A DNA stretch of 15,530 bases, from contig JADGIG010000148.1 of NCBI GenBank assembly GCA_018985235.1, forward strand, positions 1-15,530, read 5' to 3'. This document shows, piece after piece, positions 7,242 through 14,878 of this stretch. Source of the DNA: Sanchytrium tribonematis. Taxonomy: Eukaryota; Sanchytriomycota; Sanchytriomycetes; Sanchytriales; Sanchytriaceae. Under the pieces are notes generated by a model. The model searched no databases. It had not been told where the DNA came from and saw only the letters and a program-made list of their open reading frames with translations. The first letter of the stretch is position 1, and every line of letters begins with the position of its first letter. The position numbers and the translations under genes are program-made.

Positions 7242-7700
7242 ATCATTTATATACTAATTGGGCAAGTTAATAGTACTCCAAATCCTAAAGGTGAATATAG
7301 AGTTAAACAGATGATAAACAGAATCCAACAACGTATTTGTGCGATAAAAGCGATAATTAAAATTTTGTAATTCAACTGTGTCAAAAATCTCGAAGTATAA
7401 CGATTGAAATAATCAGGTCTTATTGTTAAAGGGGATTATAATTTCTACCTTGATCTATCCTGATAATCGAGATATATATTGACTATTATAAGTAACAAAA
7501 TTTATCACCCCAAACTATGGACTGAATTAACTGATGAATATAGACATAAGCTTGTAGATAAAATCGTAAGCGTATACAAGAATTGAAATAAAGAAAGGGC
7601 CAGTGGACTAAGAATTGATAAATTTAATAATTTCATTTTGGGGGTGGTCAAAATCCCCTTGACAAATGTTAAATCATTCGAATATTTTTTTACTGGATAA
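7242..7700 (+). pseudogene. LINE apurinic-type endonuclease remnant
   Basis: A single plus-strand frame keeps endonuclease-like sequence for about 150 codons despite some eight stops. Its parts fit the APE-type endonuclease that opens ORF2 of many LINEs, which nicks target DNA to prime reverse transcription: STPNPKGEYRVKQMINRIQ resembles the Y-x-P-N segment; LIVKGDYNFYLD matches the GGDFN motif; LRIDKFNNFIL matches the terminal SRID motif. The conserved frame with many stops marks an old copy without later indels. It is on the opposite strand from the reverse transcriptase remnant at 8.5-9.3 kb, so the two are separate insertions or an inversion. The family within LINEs is not determinable. 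Confidence 0.55.
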
Positions 7701-7759
7701 ATAATGCCTCCAACTATCTTCTGACTTCTTAAATGAGCTTTTGATGCTTTATTACGGGT

Positions 7760-7787
7760 GGATTATAAAAATTGGATTATAAAAATT
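7760..7787. repeat. 14-bp tandem duplication
   Basis: GGATTATAAAAATT occurs twice in direct succession (7760-7773 and 7774-7787), followed by AT-rich DNA with no frame. Confidence 0.85.
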
Positions 7788-7889
7788 TTAAAAAAATGCA
7801 TTTATAAAAAGCTTCATCAATTCATATGATTTTTATTTATGCATTACTGAAAATAAAGCTCAAATCAACAGTATATTGTTAGAAAGAAC

Positions 7890-8171
7890 TTAATCTGTAA
7901 ATGACTTCTGCAATAATTTTTCAAATATTTGAAATATCTCATTTTCTCTTAAAGACTTGAAAATGGTAGAATGAGCAATATCAAGTTGACGCGTATGTAG
8001 AACCACAAAATTCATGGCATCATCATCACTCAATAATTGAATTTGTGGTTTGTAGGAATTGACACATTTTGCAATATATCCCAATTTGGACTGAATATTA
8101 ATCAAATATTCATCTTCTGATTCATCAGTTTCAACATAGGTAGTTGAACTACCACTACAAATCCAGTAAGG
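7890..8171 (-). CDS. Unassigned open frame behind the LINE RT
   Basis: Ninety-three codons are open on the minus strand from 8171 (after TGA 8174-8172) to TAA 7892-7890; the first methionine-type start would be at 8105. It reads YVETDESEDEYLINIQSKLG, then SDDDAMNFVVLHTRQLDIAH and a helical end (FQIFEKLLQKSFTD). The acidic then mixed-charge character looks genuinely coding. It may be the far C-terminal part of the LINE ORF or a host exon; an attempt to splice it in phase to the frame at 8242-8694 failed. No domain recognised. Confidence 0.35.
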   Translation of the reverse strand, partial: PYWICSGSSTTYVETDESEDEYLINIQSKLGYIAKCVNSYKPQIQLLSDDDAMNFVVLHTRQLDIAHSTIFKSLRENEIFQIFEKLLQKSFTD

Positions 8172-8241
8172 TCAGCAAATCGGTGCTCTGAGAAATGAGC
8201 AATTTGTAAATTGGATTTTCGCATTTGCTGGGTAAATGATT

Positions 8242-8694
8242 TTAGCAGCTTAACACCATCCTTAGTACTAGTAGTATTACCAGCACTTTATATGGAACAG
8301 TGTGGGTAGGCATATATAAATTATTCTGATTTGCGATCATTTGTTCGCAATCGTCTTTGGTGGAAAATGCACGTGTATCTGGGAAAAAAGGAAGATTGAT
8401 TTGCATGGTATTGTTTTCCCAGGTAAACTCGTGTTGAAATGAACTGGCAATGTGAATCACGACTGGAGTCGGGAGAAGTTGTTTTTCTAAAGTGATTTCC
8501 ATGGCGTGCTTAAACTGATCTGGGGAATTTAAATGATGCGGATAAAGATTTTTGGGTTGGTTTGGCCTGTTTTGGTTTGGGTTTGGTAATAAATGCATTT
8601 TTCTTGGCGGCTTGGGAGTGAAGCATTTCGAAACAATGTTCTTAACTTTTGCAATTTTGATAATTTGAATATTTTTATATTTGGCACATTGCAT
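8242..8694 (-). CDS. 150-codon open frame following the LINE RT, unassigned
   Basis: This is the longest uninterrupted frame in the left two thirds of the window. It contains a Pro/Asn/Gln-rich segment (LLPNPNQNRPNQPKN) and then a protein-like part (AMEITLEKQLLPTPVVIHI, FSTKDDCEQMIANQNNLYMP). It lies downstream of the reverse transcriptase on the same strand, where thumb, C-terminal or RNase H regions of a LINE would be, but none of those motifs is clear. A competing frame at 8732-8529 (FKLSKLQKLRTLF) better fits the RT thumb for its first part, so a frameshift probably separates the two. Function unknown. Confidence 0.35.
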   Translation of the reverse strand: MQCAKYKNIQIIKIAKVKNIVSKCFTPKPPRKMHLLPNPNQNRPNQPKNLYPHHLNSPDQFKHAMEITLEKQLLPTPVVIHIASSFQHEFTWENNTMQINLPFFPDTRAFSTKDDCEQMIANQNNLYMPTHTVPYKVLVILLVLRMVLSC

Positions 8695-9318
8695 GCCAAA
8701 ATCACAAATGTGATGTCAGTAATGTTGCGCAAATATCCAGGGGCAATCCATTTTTAAAAATGCCTAAATATTTCAATTGATTCCTTTTCTGATTGATTGC
8801 GTTTATCTTTTTATTAAACATTGCAGTAGTATCAATTCCTTGAATGTTAATAATGTATCCCAAATAATGTTGAGATTGTTTAGTAGTAGGAATGTTGCAA
8901 ATTGTTGTATTTTTATAATAATTCCTGGTAATAATTATGGATTTATGATAGTTTAATTCTAAGCCAATGTCATTCAGTTCTGTTTTTATTTGATTGATTG
9001 CCATTTCCAGCGATTTTTTATCTAGCGCAACGGCACAAATATCATCTGCATAAAAAATTAATTGAAACATGTCATTGTCCAGTCCATAAAGATCCAGAAG
9101 ACAAAACCCAAAGATTGAAGGACTAAAAGGGGATCCTTGAGGTATGCCTGATTCAGAAAGATGTTAAAGTTTCAAACTTTTCGCAATATAAAAGTTGGCA
9201 ATTAAATAATTTTTTGATCGTCTTTAACGCAATAAGGTGGCATGAAATTGAAACTCTCTCCTCGTATTTTTCTTCTGACTCCAAATTGATCTAATAACCA
9301 TGAGTGAGATGATCAAAA
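8530..9318 (-). pseudogene. Non-LTR retrotransposon reverse transcriptase remnant
   Basis: Reading the minus strand: SHSWLLDQFGVRRK at about 9318-9277, a frameshift, ANFYIAKSLKL, TAA at 9166-9164, then SGIPQGSPFSPS (RT block 4), LIFYADDI (block 5; the catalytic Asp pair is intact), LNYHKSIII (block 6), and QHYLGYIINIQG (block 7, usually LG). The GxPQGSxxSP and xxYADD spacing is that of LINE-type, not LTR-type, reverse transcriptase, which copies element RNA at the nicked target. The intact stretch 9163-8702 spans about 150 codons. A frameshift near 8720 leads into a thumb-like segment. Stops and shifts make it inactive. Clade not assigned. Its 5' edge abuts the Ty3-like element. Confidence 0.8.
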
Positions 9319-9802
9319 CATTACAAACAATGATTGTGGAATCGATTAGATTAATGATCTTTCTGAACTCACAAATGAATCATGTAATATTGCACAATTG
9401 GGTAATCACGTGGGAAGTGATAATAGTGATGGAAGATTTCTAGAAGATGGATTTGGCAGGCAAAAAATTACTTAAGCACGTAAAAGAAATTAAAAACATT
9501 AAAAATAAAATTAAAAAAAGTCCTGCTTCGAAAATGAATCCACCCACAGGAGAGGTCGAAGGCGGTTCCTCAGTTGTGGCGCAAGTAATGGAACAGCTTG
9601 GGGATTCTTCGGGGTCTCTGAGACTTGCGTTAAGACCACCTCTTGAGTAAGCAATTGAGTCTGATAACATGGGCAGTTCAGAAGAAAATGCCTTAGTTGA
9701 AAGAGAAGGATACTTAGAGTCAAAGAATTAAGTCCAACTACGACAACAGTTCAAATCCCTCCCGAGGAGATTCAAGTGACTGTAGTCAACCAAGAAGAGG
9801 AT
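9300..9802 (+). pseudogene. 5' part of Ty3-like element, probable gag or spacer region
   Basis: Starts at ATG 9300 (MSEMIKTLQTMIVESI), continues in another frame (LSELTNESCNIAQLGNHVG), and then at 9447-9650 as a lysine-rich helix (KEIKNIKNKIKK) followed by GEVEGGSSVVAQVMEQLG. After TAA 9648-9650 the same frame goes on (NMGSSEENALVEREG), then an acidic segment (PPEEIQVTVVNQEEDQW) in another frame. No zinc knuckle or protease is visible, so most of gag and PR may be deleted. Assignment rests on position directly before the pol linker and on matching strand; the sequence itself is not diagnostic. Confidence 0.35.
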
Positions 9803-9804
9803 CA

Positions 9805-10195
9805 ATGGCGAACAGTCTAACCTCTAACACTGCACCACCACCTGTGAACAGCTTGGATGTTATACAAGCTTTCAAAGATGACAAGTTCAATTCACGTACA
9901 AGTGACACGGATGATGAAAGATTTAATCCGGTCGAGGAAATTGCTGAAGACATGAATTTTGGTCCTGATTTTGAAGAATTAGAGCTTTCTTATAAACTTG
10001 TTAACATGGGATTGGCACTAGGGGCTGATCTTAAGGCCAGATTCTTTTCACTACTGGAAAGTATTAAGAAATTGTTTAAATTTCAAAGCAGGTTGTACCA
10101 CTGCTGTGAAGCATGTAATTAATTGTAAAGGTGAACCTTATAGACAAAAACAGTATTGGGCATCTAAAACTCAGCAGGAACAGATGATTATATGA
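9805..10195 (+). pseudogene. Ty3-like pol: linker and start of reverse transcriptase
   Basis: An ATG at 9805 opens 105 codons containing NMGLALGADLKARFFSLLES, typical of the helical linker before Ty3/Gypsy RT (short peptide, then lower-case-like LL x Y x x F). The frame fails at about 10090; the sequence resumes in the next frame at 10091 with VKHVINCKGEPYRQKQYW, the segment just before RT block 1, and stops at TGA 10193-10195. The following RT frame returns to the first phase, so two compensating shifts bracket about 100 bp. It follows the unclear 9.3-9.8 kb region and leads directly into the RT/RNase H segment. Confidence 0.6.
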
Positions 10196-10635
10196 TTGAG
10201 AAAGGAATCATTGTGCCTTCTAGCTCAGCATTTGCAAGTCCTATTGTGATGGTTTCTAAACCCAATGGGAAATGGAGATTTTGTGTTGATTTTCGTAATT
10301 TGGGGTTTGGGGATAAGGTTAAGGCAATAAGAGATTTGCCTATACCTAAAACGCAGAAAGCGTTGAGAAGATTTTTAGGAATAAAGTACGATACAAGGGA
10401 AAAGGAGGCAATGGCTATAATGTTTGGCTTAAAGAAATTTAGACCATATTACTACCCTAATCATGTCACTGTTATGACAGATCATGGTAACCTTCGATGG
10501 CTAATGGCGCATCAACAAAAAGGCCATTTAGCGCGCTAGCAAATGAATTTGCAGCAATATGAATTTACAATCTGTTATATTAAGGGTGTTAATAATCCCG
10601 TTTTAGATGTAGTCGAGATTCTGGTGAAGAAATAA
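10192..10635 (+). pseudogene. Ty3-like RT/RNase H with palm domain deleted
   Basis: One open frame (10192-10539) begins GIIVPSSSAFASPIVMV and KWRFCVDFRNL (RT fingers), then jumps to VKAIRDLPIPKTQKALRRFLG, which normally lies about 150 residues later in the RT connection, and then to REKEAMAIMFGLKKFRPYY and MTDHGNLRWL, RNase H motifs with their acidic residues. The YxDD palm and the start of RNase H are missing, yet the frame is kept across both joints. TAG at 10537-10539 replaces the usual Trp of the LARW motif; the frame then continues (MNLQQYEFTICYIKG) to TAA 10633-10635. Family: Ty3/Gypsy by motif order. It cannot be catalytically active. Confidence 0.8.
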
Positions 10636-10765
10636 TGCAAATTAATTCTTATGATTTTAGAAAAAGGAACCTGTTCAACAGAAGGATAACATCTGAAAAG
10701 AAAGACAAAACTGTCCTTACAAAGACCTTGTTAAGAAAAGCAAGAAAAGACAATTTAAGAAAAAA

Positions 10766-10998
10766 GAGGGGATAGTATACTGGATTTCAGATGGTAGTAC
10801 TGAGAAAATTTATATTCCAAAACACCTGGTTCAGACAGTACCAAAGTGGTTCATGAATGTCCATTGGTTGCTCGCTTTGAAAGAGAACAGATGAGCTTTC
10901 ACCTAAGAAAATATTATATTCCTGGGTTGCAGAAATTCTGTAGAAATTGTGTAACTTGTGCAAAAATAAAAGGAGTTGGTGAAAAAAAATGTCCTTAG
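10766..10998 (+). pseudogene. Integrase N-terminal zinc-binding domain
   Basis: The first frame reads GIVYWISDGSTEKIYIPKHL, the approach to integrase. After a frameshift near 10843 the HHCC domain follows: VVHE with the first His, SFHLRKYYIPG with the second, then FCRNCVTCAK with the Cys pair. The frame ends at TAG 10996-10998 right after an eight-A run; the integrase core continues in another frame, so an indel in that run is the likely break. The domain normally helps multimerise integrase on LTR ends. Confidence 0.75.
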
Positions 10999-11773
10999 CA
11001 CACGGAAACCGGCAATGGTTTTTGATAGGATTTACATTGATATTGTTGGACCTATCGAGGATTTGTCAAATGACCCAGAAGATGAGATGCGGTATATTCT
11101 CACAATGATGGACAATGGAAGTAGGTTTTTAAGAGCAGCACCCATTCCAAATAAAGATATGGAAACCATATTTACCGCATTCTTAAATGCATGGGCGAGT
11201 ATATTTGGTTTTCCTAAGGAGTTTATATCTGATAATGATCGAACGTTTGATGAAGTCATTAAAATGTTAGAAGATAAATATGCTAAAATTCAAAGTACTA
11301 TATCATATTCGCCTGAGATGAATCCAATAGAAAGAGTTCATAAAACTCTAATGACAAGGATTAAGGCAATTAGGCACACCCAGAATCTAAAATGGATTGA
11401 GTGATTAGCTATGGCATTATATGGCTATAATAGCACAAGACATAGAATTGTTGGGTATACGCCGCATGCACTAGTCTTCGCAAAGTTGTCAGATAGTGGC
11501 ATGGATTTAGAAAATTTAAAGGCAATTCGTGAGCATGCTATGGATGCAGCTTGGAAAGCTCGGAAAGGAGTTGTGGACAAGTGCAATAGCAAAAGGGCTG
11601 TGATTGATTTACAGATTGGTGATAAGGTATACGTGGTAAAAACAATTCCAGGTCGTAAGCTAGAAGATAAGCTGGAAGATGACATGGTTACAATACTTAA
11701 GTTCTTTGGAAAAGATTCAAAGACTTTGAAAGAGAAAAATGGATCTCAGTCCATTAAAAGCCGCAAACTGTAA
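10976..11773 (+). pseudogene. Ty3-like integrase catalytic core and C-terminus
   Basis: Residues are counted from 10976. FDRIYIDIVGP holds the first catalytic Asp (residue 22), EFISDNDRTF the second (residue 86), and NPIERVHKTL the Glu (residue 119), giving a D-D-E core with 32 residues between the last two, against about 35 in most relatives. TGA at 11402-11404 sits where WIE is usually followed by a tryptophan; the same frame goes straight on (MALYGYNSTRH, then GYTPHALVFAK) and contains the C-terminal domain with LQIGDKVYVVK. It ends at TAA 11771-11773, 14 bp before the polypurine tract. Apart from the stop this part is well preserved, so it is younger than the other fragments here. Confidence 0.85.
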
Positions 11774-11786
11774 TGGAGGCATTTTT

Positions 11787-11802
11787 AAAAAAAGAGGGAC
11801 GT
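11787..11802 (+). promoter_or_regulatory. Polypurine tract (plus-strand primer site)
   Basis: AAAAAAAGAGGGA at 11787-11799 lies between the integrase stop and a TGTAGTTC that looks like an LTR start. In LTR elements this purine run primes plus-strand DNA synthesis. Confidence 0.65.
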
Positions 11803-12008
11803 TGTAGTTCATACTCCGACGGGAGCAGTTTTGACCCTGTAGACCCAAGGGGGGTCACGAGGGGATTTGAGAGATTTATGATTGACTCTTACATATTACA
11901 AAGACTTGTGATATATAAGGAGCCAATCAAAAGAAGGACTAAAACACATATAAAGGGGACATTCCTCAAATAAATATCTATGTCAACGGCTTCAAACTTT
12001 ACGCAACA
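11803..12008 (+). repeat. Probable LTR of about 206 bp
   Basis: It begins TGTAGTTC right after the polypurine tract and can end in CA at 12007-12008. Inside are TATATAAG (11912-11919), TATAAAGG (11949-11956) and AATAAA (11969-11974), the expected U3-R order for promoter and poly(A) site. TGG at 12010 could start a primer-binding site, since tRNA 3' ends are CCA. The apparent frame 11773-11973 reads through it and is taken as chance. No second LTR copy was seen in the window, so the right boundary is uncertain. Confidence 0.6.
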
Positions 12009-12099
12009 ATGGTTTAAAAGGAAAAAATCAATAAATAAATGAAAGCGTTGAAAATGTCACGATCTATTATTTCGGGATACAGTTTTAGAGTGTCACCAT

Positions 12100-12431
12100 A
12101 TGGCCCGTCTAAAAACAAGTATTACAAAGGATTTGGATTATTTTGAAGATAAATTGGAGATTTGCGATATAGATATGACAAATGATAAAGAAATAATTAG
12201 ATTATTAAGGAAGTAAAGATGTACGGATTTCACAACGCCTAACGACATGACAATGGTAAATTGACTTACTTAGCCTTTAAAAATGCAATTGATGAGAGAT
12301 TATTTTGGAATTGCAGAATGGAGACTGATGAGGAAGTGGCATCATATGCCGCTAGATTTAAACGATCGGCAGAAGATTCTGGTTTAGACAATTTAAACTG
12401 TCTGTTAAAAAGGAGATTAGAATATCGTTGA
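12100..12431 (+). pseudogene. gag capsid region of a second Ty3-like polyprotein
   Basis: ATG 12100 opens 38 codons (MARLKTSITKDLDYFEDKLE) to TAA 12214-12216. Another frame, 12243-12431, reads ERLFWNCRMETDEEVASYAA, then FKRSAEDSGLDNL. This is the gag pattern in which a capsid helix with a conserved aromatic pair leads into E-x-x-x-x-Y-A-x-x-x-x, seen in many LTR retrotransposons. It ends at TGA 12429-12431, while the nucleocapsid frame has already opened at about 12383. The start lies about 90 bp past the LTR end, the usual gag position. Inactivated by frameshifts. Confidence 0.55.
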
Positions 12432-12847
12432 GTGCAGTTCAGTATGGTACTTTAAAAAATGCAGTTGAGTCAGCAAGAATGGTGAAGCAATGTGTAGAGG
12501 AGTCTCGCGAGAAGAATAAATTTGTACACCAACATCCAAAATGCGGAAGATGTGGAAGATTTCATGCTGACCAATGTTGGGAATGCACTGTTTGCGGTGA
12601 GTTGGGACATAAATCGTTCATGAGTCGAAAGCGAAAAGTGAAAGAAAGAGACTTGGAAAAAAAACAGGGTCCGGCTATCAATTTGATTGAAGAAGCTGCA
12701 GAAATACTTGCGGATAAAGGTGCAGCTGTCTCGGTAGTCAGTCGAGAATATATTGATATGAGAAACCTACCAATGAATAGATCCAAGGGATATGTGAAGA
12801 CTGGGAATTCATTAATCAAGATATTGGGAAAGTTGATCTGGAACTGA
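12383..12847 (+). pseudogene. gag nucleocapsid with two zinc knuckles, and protease start
   Basis: Residues are counted from 12428. Two knuckles occur: CGRCGRFHADQC (residues 39-50, C-x2-C-x3-H-x3-C, shorter than the usual x4-x4) and CTVCGELGHKSFMS (53-66), in which the fourth Cys is Ser. They normally bind element RNA for packaging. Then comes ILADKGAAVSVVS with Asp97: this is the retropepsin active-site motif, but the residue after Asp, almost always Thr or Ser, is Lys. The frame stops at TGA 12845-12847 and protease continues in another frame. The upstream junction (VKKEIRISLSAVQ) shows it follows the capsid region after a frameshift near 12390. The changed residues argue against function. 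Confidence 0.75.
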
Positions 12848-13159
12848 AACTGCCCAATAGAGGTGCAATTATTCAAGAATTCAAGGTATTAGAAGGTACA
12901 TTCCCTCAACGACCAATAATTGGGCGAGAGGCGAAATTGAGTCATTTAAATGCAAAGGAAAATAATGATTTCATGTAAATCATTTGCAAGAATAAAGTGA
13001 ATAGAAATAAGCCAATGGATCTGCAACCAATTCATTTAGAATTAAAACCAGATGCCGATATTTCAAAGGTGAGATGAAATTCATTTAGAGAGAGACATGA
13101 ATTTTTCAAAGAAATTATGTTTGGAATGTTCCAATAAGTTCCAATTCTACTGGCGATCA
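12821..13159 (+). pseudogene. Protease C-terminus and start of RT, truncated
   Basis: A single frame reads VDLELKLPNRGAIIQEFKVL and QRPIIGREAKLSHL; the latter matches the I-L/I-G-R-D segment that closes retropepsins, with Glu in place of Asp. TAA 12976-12978 follows. The same frame goes on with PMDLQPIHLELKPDADISK, the pre-RT segment (H-x-x-x-L-x-x-x-A), TGA 13075-13077, then SFRERHEFFKEIMFG. It dies out by TAA near 13159, before any RT catalytic block. The pre-RT segment differs from that of the upstream element at 10.1 kb, so this is probably a different lineage. Pogo-like sequence on the opposite strand begins at once beyond it. Confidence 0.6.
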
Positions 13160-13173
13160 ATTAACTGATGATA

Positions 13174-14140
13174 TTAGTCCTGATCACCTAGTATATGCAC
13201 ACTGGGTGCATCACAAAATAATAATACCTTTCTTTTTTCGTCAATAAATTTCAAATTTAAATACCACCAACCAGCCATTAAATGCAAAAAACACTTTGTA
13301 AATCGCAATTGCACCTTATTGTTGAATTGCAACAAATAAGTTGTGCCTACTTTTGGATCTAATTTCAATGTATCGGACACAATTATGCTCTTTTTAATTA
13401 ATGCAGCATGATGATGGTATTATTGTGGGTGTAGAATTTTTATTGTCAAAAAATGCTTCAATTAAAATAACATTTAAATTTCTTTTTAAGGTTATGCCTG
13501 CTGCAGAAAGTAAGAGAAATGTACTGGTTGGGATGATTGTACTCTCATTGATATTCCATGTGTCACCTATTGTTTTCCCAATTTTAAAGAACTTAATTTT
13601 GAATATTTATCTGCAGCGTATACGCATTGAAAAAATTAAAATACGATATGAGTCTGTTTAAAGTATTTGGCCCGATTTTCCTTCAAATAATTTTTAAGGA
13701 TATTTTTGTACCTGCCACTGCAATGAGCTTTAAACTTGGGAGTTATCAAAAAATAAATTTGGAATTATAGCTGTTTTCAATTCCAGCTAATTTTGCACAA
13801 GTTTGCCAAACTTTCCAACTGATAGACAAATGACCGGTTCCATAGTAATTAGCATACAAATACTTGTTTGAAAATTTGTGCTTGACATAGCGTTTAAGAA
13901 TTCTTAAAGATTGTTTTTCACTATTATTTAGGAGTTTTATAAATTTCGAAAGGCTATCTCAATTTTTATCAAAACATTTGGTTTTACGCTTTTGTTTTGT
14001 ATCGAGGTTTTGCCGTTGTTTCAAGGAACTGCAGTTGAGGCAGACAAATTCTTGTATTTCGGGTTTAATGAAAAATGATAAGAAATTTAACTCAACATGG
14101 CAATCTAAAAATAGCTTTAAACTAAGCAACTATGGCTGTG
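13174..14140 (-). pseudogene. Probable pogo/Tigger-like transposase remnant
   Basis: From right to left the minus strand gives coherent pieces in changing frames: ELNFLSFFIKPEIQEFVCLN to ...SKFIF (14140-13769, one TGA at 13961), LITPKFKAHCSGRYKNILKN and RAKYFKQTHIVF (about 13765-13640), TWNINESTIIPTSTF (near 13558), IEAFFDNKNSTPTIIPSS (to 13400), and finally LIKKSIIVSDTLKLD to KRKVLLFCDAPSVH (13405-13174). WNINES resembles the IWN-DE block, and KVLLFCDAPSVH the LLLxD-xxSH block, of pogo-type DDE proteins; they lie about 112 codons apart. The first catalytic Asp would be Asn. The N-terminal Cys-containing part has no clear match. The family call is tentative; that this is old coding DNA is much surer. 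Confidence 0.45.
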
Positions 14141-14178
14141 TGTACACTGGATAATCTCACTTTTTGGAAATTAACCGA

Positions 14179-14436
14179 TTACTTAAAGTTTGTTTGTTTA
14201 AGACTCTGCATTTTTTGACTATTTAGCTTATTGTTTTTTTGAATGTTACTTAAGCTTTTATGACCTATAATTTTCGAAACTGTTTTTCTCCAATTTTTTG
14301 TATATTGTTTTAACTTTGCTTTATTCTTTAAACTATTTGTCGTCAATTTTAACTTTTTTAAGTTTGATTGTCGATTCTTACATCTATTAGTTTTTTGATC
14401 ACATATTGCTTTTTCAAACAAAATTTTTTTTTTCAA
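14179..14436 (-). other. Lysine-rich open frame of doubtful reality
   Basis: Eighty-five codons open on the minus strand, almost entirely Lys, Asn, Gln, Ser and Leu (SNLKKLKLTTNSLKNKAKLK). It could be a basic coiled-coil at the front of the transposase read at 13.2-14.1 kb, on the same strand. But the opposite strand is simply T-rich, and such frames arise by chance in low-complexity DNA. No motif seen. Confidence 0.2.
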
Positions 14437-14689
14437 TTGTCATAAATGTTTCCTGACCAGTCAATTTAAATCTTAAATACAAACTGTTCCAAAGTCACAT
14501 TTGACATTTGCTTTGTTTTCGCAATCAGTTGGTTTCGAAATTATTTAGATTTGAGGTGTATTTGATTACATGAAAAGTGAGATCCATAACATGTCAAGTG
14601 ACTTGACCTGTGATAAATAGCCAAGAAACTGCACTTTTGCTATATATTTACCATTTTTGCTAATCGTAGGAGTCAATTGTTTTGTATTT
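14437..14689. other. AT-rich spacer without a gene
   Basis: Nothing supported except a tight inverted repeat, GTCAAG-TGA-CTTGAC, near 14594-14608. It separates pogo-like from piggyBac-like sequence. Confidence 0.35.
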
Positions 14690-14878
14690 TTAACCCTTTG
14701 AGGAAAAGTCGTATGTCGCCAAATTTGGTCATTTCATTTCTGAAGTTTTGTTTCAAAACCAAATTTGTCGAGATAACATGTCACCAAATTTGGTAAAGAT
14801 GTCGACAAATTTGGTAATATTTGAGCATATTTAAACAAAACAATAATTTATTCAATATTATAATCTAAATACTTGCCT
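14690..14878 (-). mobile_element. Terminal region of a piggyBac-like element
   Basis: TTAA (14690-14693), the invariant piggyBac target site, is followed at once by CCCTTTGAGG; piggyBac termini usually begin CCC or CCCTTT. Subterminal repeats follow: CCAAATTTGG at 14719-14728 and 14784-14793, and variants with one changed flank at 14759-14767 (inverted in its context) and 14805-14814. The transposase reading frame on the minus strand stops at 14879, so this would be the 3' end of the element, about 185 bp from stop to terminus. The other end lies outside the window. Confidence 0.65.

Noticed and set aside
400-8600. Frequent TTTATGCA/TGCATAAA words as a hidden repeat family
   Set aside because: Occurrences are scattered without constant spacing or flanks and may be expected in AT-rich DNA; a k-mer test against a Markov background would decide.
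8529-8732. Overlapping minus-strand frame as a separate gene
   Set aside because: Its first half fits the RT thumb after a frameshift; kept as part of the RT remnant rather than a gene.
9440-9723. Minus-strand frames opposite the Ty3-like 5' region
   Set aside because: They mirror the plus-strand lysine- and acid-rich frames and have no motif.
11773-11973. Open frame of 66 codons directly after integrase
   Set aside because: It starts before the polypurine tract and runs through the LTR features (TATA boxes, AATAAA), so it is taken as chance reading of an LTR.
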